Shown here: positions 10,201 through 18,000 of the stretch, piece by piece
Layout of the letters: every line of letters starts with the position of its first letter
Numbering within the stretch: the stretch's first letter is position 1
Origin: JAOTVV01 sp041602035
GTDB taxonomy: Bacteria > Gemmatimonadota > Gemmatimonadetes > Gemmatimonadales > GWC2-71-9
Length of the DNA: 64,000 nucleotides
Assembly (NCBI GenBank): GCA_041602035.1
Contig: JBFIHA010000004.1
Coordinates: 121,355-185,354, forward strand
Direction of reading: 5' to 3'
The notes under the pieces: model-generated
What the model was told of the DNA's origin: nothing
Database searches by the model: none
Seen by the model: only the letters and a program-made list of their open reading frames with translations
Program-made: the position numbers and the translations under genes

Positions 10201-10401
10201 CGCGGCCGCCACGAAGAACGTCTTGGACGGGCTGGGGATGCCCTCCACGTCGGTCACCCGACCGCCCATGTTGGCCGGACCGATGGACCGCCAGCGAAAC
10301 GCCGACCAGAGAGTCGAGTCGGGAGCGCTCACCTGGGCCGCGAGCGGCCCGGACACCAGCAGCGCACAGGCGGCGATGGAAAGAAGGGTGCGTGCAGACA
10401 T
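7219..10401 (-). CDS. Secreted BNR/Asp-box (VPS10-like) beta-propeller protein
   Basis: A 1060-residue exported protein with signal peptide (LLSIAACALLVSGPLAAQ). It contains many Asp-box repeats of form S-x-D-x-G-x-T-W, e.g. STDGGLTWE, TTDGGETWQ, TMDAGRTWT and SADGGATWE, which build beta-propellers of the sortilin/sialidase-like type. Such proteins are often labelled glycosyl hydrolase, but I see no catalytic residues that would support that. Residues around 930-1010 form a Gly/Pro/Arg-rich linker before a short C-terminal strand region. AGGAGG precedes the ATG. It is a paralogue of the divergent gene at 10721-13804, sharing the opening RSIGPANMGGRVT-type segment. Function unknown; a cell-surface or periplasmic binding or peptidase-partner role is possible. 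Confidence 0.85.
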   Translation of the reverse strand: MSARTLLSIAACALLVSGPLAAQVSAPDSTLWSAFRWRSIGPANMGGRVTDVEGIPSPSKTFFVAAAAGGIWKTTNAGTTFRPVFDNERVISMGDIAIAPSDTMIVWAGTGEEDSRNSISPGGGIYKSTDGGLTWEHRGLTETQVIGRIVIHPTNPDIVYVAALGHIWGANSERGVYKTTDGGETWQLVKFISDKAGFVDLAMHPQNPDLLFAVSWERVRGPYFLKSGGPGSALWKTMDAGRTWTEVKGGGFPETMKGRIGIAIAMSNPDIMYAIVEADTGKGHTSRPSGLYRSADGGATWEKTADDNVRPFYYSQVRVDPKNPDRVYWSSTPVKFSDEGGKNARNATVGVHVDHHALWIDPNDPEHFIVGNDGGIAQTWDRGGNYDVINIMPLGQFYEVSYNMEIPYRVCGGLQDNGSWCGPSRRRQGAITNHMWFSVNGGDGFFTQQDPEDPHIMYAESQGGNMARINLATGERTSLQKPDWRQRYTVYEDSILTDWPDTTVQPRGAVRRRVDDLRRRQRADSVALDLRWNWNTPFFISQHNPRTFYAGANRVLKSTKRGDDLYPISPDLTTNDAERIRISTTTTGGITPDVTGAETHSTIVALAESPFRPGILYVGTDDGNVWVTKNDGGTWENLTGRFPRVPPKTWVARIEPSHHDSMRFYVAFDRHREDDLTPYLYVTDDFGKTFRSIASNLPTGGPDFLHVVREDPYNANLLFVGTDVGIYVSLDRGSSWHRFTEGLPTVPVHDLQIHPRDREVIAATHGRSLWIADIAPLQQLSDSVLASNAFLFEPKTGYQFSDPRVGGESTGHKWFETSSPPYGAEIVYRLTSGDRRSRPQIVITDVQGDTIQTIQGTGGPGIHRVTWNFQGTRPPAPQLSPSQRRDSIIAVRKLDVVFDSLKAEGMNERMLDRVKERLVSGNTQELFRAFGGFGGGQAARGFQERPGESQPRGAGRRPAGPPEGAPEAEAGPGGPGAGMGAGMMPDQDTMREIFTAVRRAMGRGFGFGGRGGRGGAPAVNTGDYRVSITVDGETLSRVLRVERVGLGAEEDELPLDWWER

Positions 10402-10670
10402 GATCGTGCCGAAGCTCCTCCTGAGCGGTTGACAGGACGAGGGCCGCTACGCTTTCGCAGCGCCTCGCGACGAACGATTGTGCATGTGCAGTGCGTCGGG
10501 GCCGGACGTCGGATCGGTCGAGAGGGGTGTGCGCTCCGAACTCGACCCCGTTGGCACTACGCGCGACCGACCGAAATCGTTGGGGGGCGACGGTCAGCGC
10601 CGGAGCGGGCCCGGCGGCCACCACATGGACACCGAACCCGGTCGGGAGGATGCCGGGGTTCCGGTCGCGC

Positions 10671-10697
10671 GTTCGATATGCATATCATATCGCGAAC
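10671..10697. promoter_or_regulatory. Palindrome in the divergent intergenic region between two BNR-repeat genes
   Basis: The 319-bp gap 10402-10720 separates two divergent paralogues. It is GC-rich except for an AT-rich patch near the right gene. Bases 10675-10686 (GATATGCATATC) form a perfect 12-bp palindrome, flanked by GTTCG at 10671-10675 and CGAAC at 10693-10697, giving a larger imperfect inverted repeat. It could be an operator or contain a -10 element for the plus-strand gene. I see no coding region in the gap. Confidence 0.4.
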
Positions 10698-10720
10698 CCC
10701 AGGATCTGGTCAGGTGCCCC

Positions 10721-13700
10721 ATGCAGAACGTTGTGAACCACCTCGGCGCGGCCGTGCTCCTCGTTAGCTCGATCACGCTCGTCCCCATCCGCGTGCCCGA
10801 CCTGGCGGCTCAGCGGGCTGGAGCTGCCAGCGCCGTGGTCGCCCCATCCCACTTCGCCGGCCTGGAGTACCGCATGGTCGGGCCGTCCCGCGGCGGGCGC
10901 GTCACGGCGGTCGCCGGGCATGCGACGCAGCCGGGCACGTTCTACATGGGCGCCACGGGCGGCGGCGTGTGGAAGACAACCGACTACGGCCACACCTGGC
11001 ACAACGTGTCGGATGGGTTCTTCCAGACCGGCTCCATCGGCGCCATTCGGGTCGCCGACTCGGACCCGAGCGTGGTCTTTGTCGGGACCGGCTCGGACGG
11101 CATCCGGAGCAACGTCATCACCGGACGCGGCGTGTACAAGTCGACCGATGCCGGGAAGACCTGGGTATTCGTCGGACTCCGAGACGTCGGCCAGGTCGGC
11201 GCCGTCCTCATCCATCCGACGAATCCCGATTTGGTGTTCGTTGCCGCGATGGGTCACGCGTTCGGGCCGACCCGGGAGCGAGGAGTCTACCGCTCGACCG
11301 ACGGGGGGGCGACGTGGCGCAACGTGCTCTTCGTGTCTGACTCCACGGGCGCGGTCGATCTGGAGTTCGCCCCCGATGATCCGATGACAGTCTACGCTGC
11401 CATGTGGCGTGCCGAACGGAAGCCGTGGACGATCATCAGCGGCGCCCGCGAAGGCGGGATCTACCGGTCGACAGACGGGGGAACCACCTGGACGAAGCTC
11501 CGCAACGGGCTCCCCAATGGCCTGATTGGGAAGAGCGACCTGGCCGTGTCGCCGGCCGATCCAAATCGTCTCTACGTGCTCATCGAGGCCGCGCCCGGGG
11601 CTGGGCTCTATCGGTCCGACGACCGGGCTGAGCAGTTCGAGCTGGTGAGCACCCAGTCAGGCCTCCTCAACCGGCCTTTCTACTACACCAATGTCGATGC
11701 CGATCCGAACGACGCCGACGTGGTGTACGTCAACAACGAGAGATTCTACAAGTCCACTGACGGCGGACGCAGCTTCCAGCGCCGTTCGACCCCGCACGGT
11801 GACAACCACGACATGTGGATCGACCCGACCGATTCGCGGGTGTTTGTCCAGTCCAACGACGGTGGGGCCAACGTGACGCGGGACGGTGGCGCCACGTGGT
11901 CCACGCAGCACAACCAGCCAACGGCCGAGCTGTATCAGGTGGACGTGGACGATCAGTTCCCCTACTGGATCTACGCGGGCCAGCAAGACAACTCGACCAT
12001 CGCCGTACCGAGCCTCCCCCCGTACGGGGCACCTGGTGGACCCACCGCGCACTGGCTGGCCATCGGCGGCTGCGAGACGGGGCCCGTTGTCCCCAAGCCG
12101 GGCGACCCGGATATCGTGTATGCCAACTGCAAGGGGCGCTTCGGACGGTACAACAAGCGCACCGGCCAGGAACAGCAGTACTACGTCGGTGCCGCCAACA
12201 TGTACGGGCACAACCCCAGAGATCTCACGTACCGCTTCCAACGCGTCTCGCCGATCGAGGTCTCGCCGCACGATCCCGACGTGGTCTATCACGGCTCCCA
12301 ATACGTACACGTGACGCGGAATGGGGGCGAGACATGGGAGACGATCTCGGCCGATCTCACGGCGTTCGAGCCCGCCACGCAGGTCGTTTCCGGTGCGCCG
12401 ATCACGCGGGACATCACGGGTGAGGAGTTCTACTCCACACTCTACGCCATCGAGGAGTCGCCGCTCGAGCCGGGTGTGATCTGGACCGGAGCGAACGACG
12501 GTCCGATTCACGTCACCCGCGATGGGGGCAAGTCGTGGACACTGGTGACGCCGCGCGGGCTTCCCCCTGGCGGTCGGGTCCAGACCATCGATCCGTCCCC
12601 GCATCGCGCGGGCAAGGCGTACGTCGCCATCTACCGGTACCTCCTCGGTGACTGGCAGCCCTACATCTATCGCACGTCGGACTACGGACGGTCGTGGACG
12701 CGGCTCACGTCCGGGAAGAACGGCATTCCGGCGGATTACCCGACGCGAGTGGTGCGCGAGGATCCGGATCGCGAAGGTCTGCTCTACGCCGGTACCGAGT
12801 TCGGCCTGTTCGTCTCGTTCAACGATGGGGCACGCTGGCAACCGTTTCAGCAGAATCTCCCGGTCACTCCGATCACGGACATCAAGGTGCACCGGCAGGA
12901 TCTGGTGCTGTCGACCATGGGCAGATCGTTCTGGATTCTGGACAACGTGACACCACTGCACGAGTTGACGCCGGCGGTCGCGGCAGCACCCTACCACTTG
13001 TTCCGGCCGCGAACGGCGCACCGGATGCAGTACGGATCTTCCAGCCGCGCGCCGAGCGATCCTGAGTATCCGCCGCCGGGGGTGACGATCGACTACATGC
13101 TCTCCCGCTCGGTGGAGGGCGCGATGCGGCTCGAGATCCTGGACCGGGACGGCTCCGTGATCCGGACGTTCGTGCCAGGCGAGGCGCAGCCGGCTGACAC
13201 CGCGGGACAGGGAATGCGTGGTCCGTTCGGGGCACGGCGGCCGCCCGCTCGACTCGAGCGCAGCGCCGGAATGCATCGGTTCGTGTGGGACATGCGGTAT
13301 CCTGGTCCGGTCGATCCCCGGACCGGTGACGCCGACCGCGGCGGGCCCGTGGCGGCCCCCGGCCAGTATCAGACACGCCTCGTCATTGGCGATTGGAGTG
13401 CGACTCGGAACTTCGAAATCGCGATCGATCCACGAGTGGCGGCTGACGGCGTCTCGGACCAGGATCTCTTGCAGCAGTTACGTGTGGCGCTCCAGGTGCG
13501 CGACCTCATGAGTGACGCCGCCGCGACGCTGGCCCGAGTGCGCATGGCACAGGGTGGCGAAGGTCTTTCAGCCGGCGCCGCGGAGACGCTGCGGCGGCTC
13601 GAAGCGGAGCTCGCGACCGCCGACGACATGGCCTATCCTCGACCGATGCTCGTCGATCAGATTCGCTACCTGTATGGGATGGTGTCGCGTGCCGACCAGC

Positions 13701-13804
13701 CACCTGGTGGCGAAGCCACGGCGCGCCTGGCGGAACTGACCGAGTGGCACACGAACGTTGTCAGCATGCTGGACGCCGCCGTTGGGGCCGGGGGGGGTCG
13801 CTGA
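10721..13804 (+). CDS. Secreted BNR/Asp-box (VPS10-like) beta-propeller protein, paralogue
   Basis: A 1027-residue protein starting at the ATG at 10721; the open frame runs further upstream, but this start places a hydrophobic export signal (AAVLLVSSITLVPI) at the N-terminus. Repeated Asp-boxes include STDAGKTW, STDGGATW, STDGGTTW, TRDGGATW, TRNGGETW and TSDYGRSW. The opening YRMVGPSRGGRVTAV matches the analogous opening of the neighbour at 7219-10401, and the order of repeats is similar. The C-terminal third has an Ig-like strand region and then a helical Ala/Arg-rich segment. Enzymatic activity cannot be assigned. The tandem, divergent arrangement suggests duplication and perhaps shared control. 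Confidence 0.85.
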   Translation: MQNVVNHLGAAVLLVSSITLVPIRVPDLAAQRAGAASAVVAPSHFAGLEYRMVGPSRGGRVTAVAGHATQPGTFYMGATGGGVWKTTDYGHTWHNVSDGFFQTGSIGAIRVADSDPSVVFVGTGSDGIRSNVITGRGVYKSTDAGKTWVFVGLRDVGQVGAVLIHPTNPDLVFVAAMGHAFGPTRERGVYRSTDGGATWRNVLFVSDSTGAVDLEFAPDDPMTVYAAMWRAERKPWTIISGAREGGIYRSTDGGTTWTKLRNGLPNGLIGKSDLAVSPADPNRLYVLIEAAPGAGLYRSDDRAEQFELVSTQSGLLNRPFYYTNVDADPNDADVVYVNNERFYKSTDGGRSFQRRSTPHGDNHDMWIDPTDSRVFVQSNDGGANVTRDGGATWSTQHNQPTAELYQVDVDDQFPYWIYAGQQDNSTIAVPSLPPYGAPGGPTAHWLAIGGCETGPVVPKPGDPDIVYANCKGRFGRYNKRTGQEQQYYVGAANMYGHNPRDLTYRFQRVSPIEVSPHDPDVVYHGSQYVHVTRNGGETWETISADLTAFEPATQVVSGAPITRDITGEEFYSTLYAIEESPLEPGVIWTGANDGPIHVTRDGGKSWTLVTPRGLPPGGRVQTIDPSPHRAGKAYVAIYRYLLGDWQPYIYRTSDYGRSWTRLTSGKNGIPADYPTRVVREDPDREGLLYAGTEFGLFVSFNDGARWQPFQQNLPVTPITDIKVHRQDLVLSTMGRSFWILDNVTPLHELTPAVAAAPYHLFRPRTAHRMQYGSSSRAPSDPEYPPPGVTIDYMLSRSVEGAMRLEILDRDGSVIRTFVPGEAQPADTAGQGMRGPFGARRPPARLERSAGMHRFVWDMRYPGPVDPRTGDADRGGPVAAPGQYQTRLVIGDWSATRNFEIAIDPRVAADGVSDQDLLQQLRVALQVRDLMSDAAATLARVRMAQGGEGLSAGAAETLRRLEAELATADDMAYPRPMLVDQIRYLYGMVSRADQPPGGEATARLAELTEWHTNVVSMLDAAVGAGGGR

Positions 13805-13844
13805 GGGGATCCTACCGAAGCTGTTCCAGCGTTCGGGGAGTCGC

Positions 13845-13868
13845 GGGGCCGGTCTACGGACCGGTCCC
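13845..13868. terminator. Hairpin between convergent genes
   Basis: Bases 13845-13854 pair with 13859-13868 (10 bp, one G:U) around a TACG tetraloop. It sits where the plus-strand BNR gene and the minus-strand sulfur operon converge, and overlaps the 3' end of the latter. There is no U tract, so a termination role is tentative. Confidence 0.35.
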
Positions 13869-14894
13869 GACGACGGCTTCGCGCTGGATCTCGCGCCACA
13901 GGCCGTCTGGAATGCTGAAGACGCGAATGAACCGGCCTACGGATTCCCCACTCTCCCCGACGTGTGCCAGAAACATCGCACGATAGGCTGGGAGCAGCTC
14001 AGGAGCATGCTGCTCCAATAAGGCGGCCCCACAGCGCACTGCCCCACGGCTACTCACACGCTCGGCATACACGCGGTCCCGTCCGCCGATCATGAGTTGC
14101 TCCACCAGCCGGCTCACCGTGGGATAGCAGAGCTCACGCAGCAGGGCAAACGCCGGAGCGGAAGGGTCGTCGCTCGCCTGCACCGCCACCACATTGTCGA
14201 ACGGGTCGGCCGGATCGCGCTGAAAGATCCGTCCCTCGGGACCGAGCGGCCCCGACACATACGCGGTCCCGTACTCAAGCCCTTGCTGAGCCAGGAACGC
14301 TGCCAGGGGAACCGCGAGGTGTCGATCCCAGAACTGCTGAGACGCGGCGACAGTCCGAACACGTGCCGTCTCGTTCTGCGCCCAATGCGTTCGGTAGAAC
14401 CCCTGCCACTCCTCGGTGAGTGATCGCACGAAAGTGCCGAGTTCGCGTTGCTGCGAGCGGCTACGCAGCACCGATGCCAGCATGCGATCGCCGAAGCCCA
14501 TCGCGCGCCTTCCTTCCGCGACGGTCTGGAGTGCCGCGAGCATCTCGAGCGGAGCGCTGGTGGGGAAGTAGAGCGGGACGAAATGCAGCACTTCAAACAC
14601 GCTGTCCTGCTCGAAGGCCTCCCGAAACCGCGCCGCCAAGGTGTCGAGTGCCGTCGGATAGAGCCCCCGTTCCGCCTTCGCAGCCCGCATCCGCGCTTCG
14701 TACGCCGCGTCGTAGAGCGGCATCGGCGCAAAGCCCCGCAGCCCGACCGTTGCCAACCCGTGAAACCATAGGTCGGCGTGCGGTGCCGCCGTGAAGCGCC
14801 ACCCCGCGTCGCCGCGAGGTGCGGGGGTCTGCGCCAGCACCGGCGTGGCCACGACCAGGGCCACCGCCGTGAAGCGACCGAATCGCGCGATCAC
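13854..14894 (-). CDS. Uncharacterised secreted protein, last gene of the sulfur operon
   Basis: A 346-residue protein with an N-terminal signal peptide (FTAVALVVATPVLAQ). I do not recognise a named family. The mature part is largely helical, with conserved-looking segments DLWFHGLATVG, MPLYDAAYEARMR, GLYPTALDTL and LHFVPLYFP, and SGPLGPEGRIFQ further on. All recur in order in the protein at 42113-43261, so the two are paralogues. Its ATG overlaps the rhodanese stop by 4 nt (ATGA), so it is co-translated with sulfur-metabolism genes. No Cys pair, heme motif or HExxH is present. A periplasmic role tied to sulfur turnover is an inference from context only. Confidence 0.75.
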   Translation of the reverse strand: MIARFGRFTAVALVVATPVLAQTPAPRGDAGWRFTAAPHADLWFHGLATVGLRGFAPMPLYDAAYEARMRAAKAERGLYPTALDTLAARFREAFEQDSVFEVLHFVPLYFPTSAPLEMLAALQTVAEGRRAMGFGDRMLASVLRSRSQQRELGTFVRSLTEEWQGFYRTHWAQNETARVRTVAASQQFWDRHLAVPLAAFLAQQGLEYGTAYVSGPLGPEGRIFQRDPADPFDNVVAVQASDDPSAPAFALLRELCYPTVSRLVEQLMIGGRDRVYAERVSSRGAVRCGAALLEQHAPELLPAYRAMFLAHVGESGESVGRFIRVFSIPDGLWREIQREAVVGTGP

Positions 14895-15505
14895 TTCTTC
14901 GGCGTCTTGACCATCGGATAGCCCCGCTCGACCCAGTCCACCATACCGCCGAACACAAGTGAGGCGTTCTTCCCGACCCGCAACAGCACAGATGCCACGA
15001 ACGAGCTACGCACCTGGTCGCCACACACCAAGGCAAGCGGCTTGCTGTCATCCACCGCTTCCATCGTGGACCACGGCTCCGTCCATTCCAGGAGTTCCGC
15101 GTTCGGGATGTGACCGAAGCGGTACTCGAACCCCTCGCGCGTGTCGAGCACGTGGTAGCCGTCGAGTCCCGCCTTCAACTGATCGACATCGATGAGCGGC
15201 ATTTCCGCGGTCGGCAGCCCGGCGGCCTTCCATCCCTTCAGACCGCCTTCCAGATGACCGAGAACGGTGAAGCCCGCGTCGCTCAGGATCTTCACGGCGA
15301 TCTTGGCGATCGGCTCCGGCTCGGCATGGACCACGAAGGAACCGTCGACGGGAACGGAGAGCTCGGCGCGTTCCGCGAGGTCCGCTCGGTTGAACTGGAA
15401 ATTCACGGCTCCCGGGACGTGCTCTTTGGCGAAAGGCTTGGGCGGTCGCATGTCCAGCACGACCGTCCCGGCCTCCTGCGCCGCGTGCACCTCCTGCGGC
15501 GTCAT
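14891..15505 (-). CDS. Tandem rhodanese-domain sulfurtransferase
   Basis: A 204-residue cytoplasmic protein with two rhodanese-like domains. Domain 1 (about 1-98) keeps the fold motif VVLDMRPPKPFAKEHVPGAV but has H60 (FVVHAEPE) where the catalytic Cys is expected, so it is probably structural. Domain 2 (about 103-200) has DTREGFEYRFGHIPNA and the active Cys C161 in LVCGDQVRSS. It would carry persulfide sulfur between partners. It overlaps the upstream MBL gene by 4 nt and the downstream secreted protein by 4 nt. Pairing of rhodanese with MBL persulfide dioxygenases, TusA and DsrE is well known in sulfur oxidisers. Confidence 0.88.
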   Translation of the reverse strand: MTPQEVHAAQEAGTVVLDMRPPKPFAKEHVPGAVNFQFNRADLAERAELSVPVDGSFVVHAEPEPIAKIAVKILSDAGFTVLGHLEGGLKGWKAAGLPTAEMPLIDVDQLKAGLDGYHVLDTREGFEYRFGHIPNAELLEWTEPWSTMEAVDDSKPLALVCGDQVRSSFVASVLLRVGKNASLVFGGMVDWVERGYPMVKTPKK

Positions 15506-16302
15506 ACCGTCGCCCCTTTCAGCTCGTCCTTCCCGATCAACCCGAGGTTGTAGGACTTGATCCGCGAGTAGTTGTCGGGGAACGGCTTCGCCGTCTCCTT
15601 CACGAACCGTCCGAACGCCTTTGCGTCGGGCTGGCGCATGGCGAGGTTGAAGCGCTTCTCGAAGGCGATGGTCGAGCTGGCCTTGCCGCTCATGTTCACG
15701 CCGCCGCAGGTCGAGCCGCCGTAATGGTTGGGGAACACCTCGACATGATCGGGCAGCGAGAACAGCTTCTCCGTCACGCTCCGATACAGGGTCTCCGCGC
15801 GTTCCGCCTCGCCCATGACATCGAGATCCTGATCCCCGATCAAGAGGTCCGGACGTCCGACATCACCCACAAAGAGCGAGTCCCCCGTCAGCACGAACCA
15901 CGGGTCCGGTGATCGCGGCGTGTCGACGATGACGTAGCTGGTGTGCTCGGGCGTATGGCCTGGCGTGTGGAGGGCGGTGATCCGGATCCCGCCGATTTCG
16001 AACACCTGCCCGTCGGTGATCGGCGTGAATTCGTATTTCGCCAACCGCTTTGCGCGCTCGTGCAAGTAATGCGGCACACCGTTCATCTCGGCCAACTCGC
16101 GGGCGCACGATACGTAGTCGGCATGGATGTGTGTCTCGAACACGCCCACGATCGCGAGTCCGAGGTCCGCAGCTTCCAGCACGTAGAAGTCTGAGCCGAG
16201 GTTCTCGATCGGATCGACGATCACGGCTTCTTTTGCCCGTGGGCACGCGATGAGGTACGAGGCCTGCGACAGCGGCTCGTACCGAAACTGCTTCATAATC
16301 AC
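15502..16302 (-). CDS. MBL-fold hydrolase, persulfide dioxygenase-like (ETHE1/Blh type)
   Basis: Likely oxidises a persulfide (such as glutathione persulfide) to sulfite in the cytoplasm. The 266-residue protein has the metal motif THIHADYVS (H58, H60, D62, with Y63 where many relatives have His), HTPGHTPEH (H116), and LTGDSLFVGDVGRPDL (D141). By analogy with ETHE1, a single iron would be held by H58, H116 and D141; the lost His belongs to the unused second site, so activity is plausible. AGGAGG lies 8 nt before the GTG start at 16302. It overlaps the rhodanese gene by 4 nt. A glyoxalase-II-like role is a less likely alternative. Confidence 0.85.
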   Translation of the reverse strand: MIMKQFRYEPLSQASYLIACPRAKEAVIVDPIENLGSDFYVLEAADLGLAIVGVFETHIHADYVSCARELAEMNGVPHYLHERAKRLAKYEFTPITDGQVFEIGGIRITALHTPGHTPEHTSYVIVDTPRSPDPWFVLTGDSLFVGDVGRPDLLIGDQDLDVMGEAERAETLYRSVTEKLFSLPDHVEVFPNHYGGSTCGGVNMSGKASSTIAFEKRFNLAMRQPDAKAFGRFVKETAKPFPDNYSRIKSYNLGLIGKDELKGATV

Positions 16303-16305
16303 CGG

Positions 16306-16554
16306 TTAGTCCTCCTCATCGGTCTTGCGCAGGTAGAAGACCAACACACCGTCCTTCTCCTCGTGCCACTCCACGAGCTCGTTCCCGGTGTCTTCGGCCC
16401 ACGCCGGGAAGTCCACGATCGAGCCGCGATCGGTCGCGAGCACCTTCAGGACCTCACCGACATTCATCCCCTTCATTTCCTTGTTAGTCTTCACGATCGG
16501 CATTGGGCACAGGAGCCCTCTGGCGTCGAAGACCTTGGTCTCTTGCACTGCCAT
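16306..16554 (-). CDS. tusA: TusA-family sulfur carrier protein
   Basis: A small (82-residue) sulfur relay protein. The signature DARGLLCPMPIVKTN includes the CPxP motif with sulfur-accepting C16. It would accept sulfane sulfur from the rhodanese and pass it to partners such as DsrE. The ATG at 16554 follows GAGGG with good spacing. It lies between the DsrE-like and MBL genes on the same strand, forming the Rhd-TusA-DsrE set seen in sulfur-oxidising prokaryotes. Confidence 0.92.
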   Translation of the reverse strand: MAVQETKVFDARGLLCPMPIVKTNKEMKGMNVGEVLKVLATDRGSIVDFPAWAEDTGNELVEWHEEKDGVLVFYLRKTDEED

Positions 16555-16588
16555 GTGGATTCCCTCGCTGGTGGTGAGCGCAGTCGGT

Positions 16589-17146
16589 CTACACAAAGAG
16601 CGTGACGTGTCCCTTGCGGGCATCGGACAAGAAGGCTGCCGCCCCGCCGAACTCCACGCCCGGCACGAAGTCCTTCTCCTCGTATCCGAACACGTCCATG
16701 GTCATCTGACATGCGATGAGCCGCACCTCCGACTCGAGCGCGACGTCCATCAGTTCCTTGATGCTCGCCACACCCTTCTTGCTGAACTTGCCCTTCATCA
16801 TCCCGGTCGCGAACGACGTCATCCCGGGCAGAGAGGTCACGATGTCCGGCATGGGCACCGGCATCGGCATGCCGGGATTCCCCACGGGCGAGACTTTGAG
16901 GAGCTTCTCGAAATCCTTGTGAATCACGTTCAGGCCGTAAAACGTGAAGAAGACCGAGACGTCCATCCCCGCCGCCGCACCGGCCGTGGCGAGGATGAAC
17001 GGTGGGTACGCCCAATCCAGCGTCCCCTTCGACGAGATGATGGCCATCTTCTTCTTCGCCGGATCCTTCTTGAACGCCCGCTGGAGTTCCTCGCGGACGA
17101 TGGTGCGAACCATCTCCTCAGTGAGTTTGGACTGCGTCTCCAACAT
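16589..17146 (-). CDS. DsrE/DsrF-like (DsrE2/DrsH) sulfur-trafficking protein
   Basis: A 185-residue protein of the DsrE/DsrF/DrsH-like superfamily. The core has KKMAIISSKGTLDWAYPPF and VRLIACQMTMDVFG, where C146 is the only cysteine and the likely persulfide site. A hydrophobic stretch (YPPFILATAGAAAGMDVSVF, about 48-67) is typical of the DsrE2 branch. A Gly/Met/Pro-rich loop (PVGNPGMPMPVPMPD) separates the two halves. A near-perfect AGGAGG precedes the ATG at 17146. The start overlaps the end of the TorD-like gene by 29 nt. Role inferred: sulfur transfer with TusA and rhodanese. Confidence 0.87.
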   Translation of the reverse strand: MLETQSKLTEEMVRTIVREELQRAFKKDPAKKKMAIISSKGTLDWAYPPFILATAGAAAGMDVSVFFTFYGLNVIHKDFEKLLKVSPVGNPGMPMPVPMPDIVTSLPGMTSFATGMMKGKFSKKGVASIKELMDVALESEVRLIACQMTMDVFGYEEKDFVPGVEFGGAAAFLSDARKGHVTLFV

Positions 17147-17996
17147 GGAAAACCTCCTGCGCCCCTCCGAGCGCTCGTAACGTCCCTGCCGTTCTGTCCG
17201 CACGATCCGACCAGAACGCGGTGATGCCGGACTCGTCATTGCGGTTGGCGTGTCGGGCAGCCCAGCCCGCAGCCTCGTCCGCCAGCCAATCGATCGTCTT
17301 CCGGGGGTCCTGCTCAAGGAACGCTGCGAGCACAAACCGGCGTTCCCCGGCCCGACATCCGAGCCCCAACTCACGCGCCGCCCGCTCCAGATCCACCCGT
17401 GTCAGCACGATGCCCGTCCGCACCGGCACCAGCACCGAACGGGCCAGCGCCTCGCGGTCCTCGAGTCCCCCCAACGTCGGCGCTTCGCGCAAGTGGAGCG
17501 GCAACTCCTCGGGCGCCGGATCGCGACCCGCCTCCTCGCGCATGGTCGCGGCCAGGAGCCGCGCCCACGACCGATACGGCTCCGGTCCGATCTCGATCAT
17601 CTTATCGAGGTACACCGGAAGCCAGCTCAACAGGTGCTCCCACAGCAGCGTCCGCCGCGCGTGGCCCAGAGCCGAGCGAGCGGTCGGGTCCGCAGCCGCA
17701 CTCGCCAACTCCGCCAGCCGTACGTACAGCGCGAGCAGCACCGCAATGTGATCCGGCTCGGGCGGCGGCGCTTCGCCAAGCACCCGCCAGAATCCGGCAA
17801 TCCGATCGCGCGCTTCGCCACCCAACATGCCTTCTGCCCCGACGTACACCGAGGCATAGGGATAGAGCTGAAATCCGAACACCGCGGTGTGGGTCGCCGC
17901 AGTCGGCACTGCAGGCAGCTCGAGCAGCGCCGCGAGCTTCTCGGTCTCCGCCCCCGGTGGCTCCGCCAGAACGGCAAGGGCTCGGATCAGCTCCAT
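17118..17996 (-). CDS. TorD/DmsD-family molybdoenzyme chaperone
   Basis: A 292-residue helical protein lying 4 nt after the molybdoenzyme gene. The N-terminal part (YPYASVYVGAEGML, then HIAVLLALYVRLAELA and LLWEHLLSWLPVYLDKM) is typical of TorD/NarJ-like chaperones that bind apo-molybdoenzymes and help cofactor insertion. The C-terminal 100 residues (RTGIVLTRVDLERAARELGLG onward) look like an extra domain not found in short TorD proteins. It is cytoplasmic. Start chosen at ATG 17996, giving only 4 nt between the two genes; the dedicated partner is surely the adjacent large subunit. Confidence 0.82.
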   Translation of the reverse strand: MELIRALAVLAEPPGAETEKLAALLELPAVPTAATHTAVFGFQLYPYASVYVGAEGMLGGEARDRIAGFWRVLGEAPPPEPDHIAVLLALYVRLAELASAAADPTARSALGHARRTLLWEHLLSWLPVYLDKMIEIGPEPYRSWARLLAATMREEAGRDPAPEELPLHLREAPTLGGLEDREALARSVLVPVRTGIVLTRVDLERAARELGLGCRAGERRFVLAAFLEQDPRKTIDWLADEAAGWAARHANRNDESGITAFWSDRADRTAGTLRALGGAQEVFHVGDAVQTH

Positions 17997-18000
17997 GTCC

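Noticed and set aside
11657..13276. 539-residue frame antisense to the second BNR-repeat gene
   Set aside because: Composition typical of a shadow frame, opposite a clear Asp-box protein.
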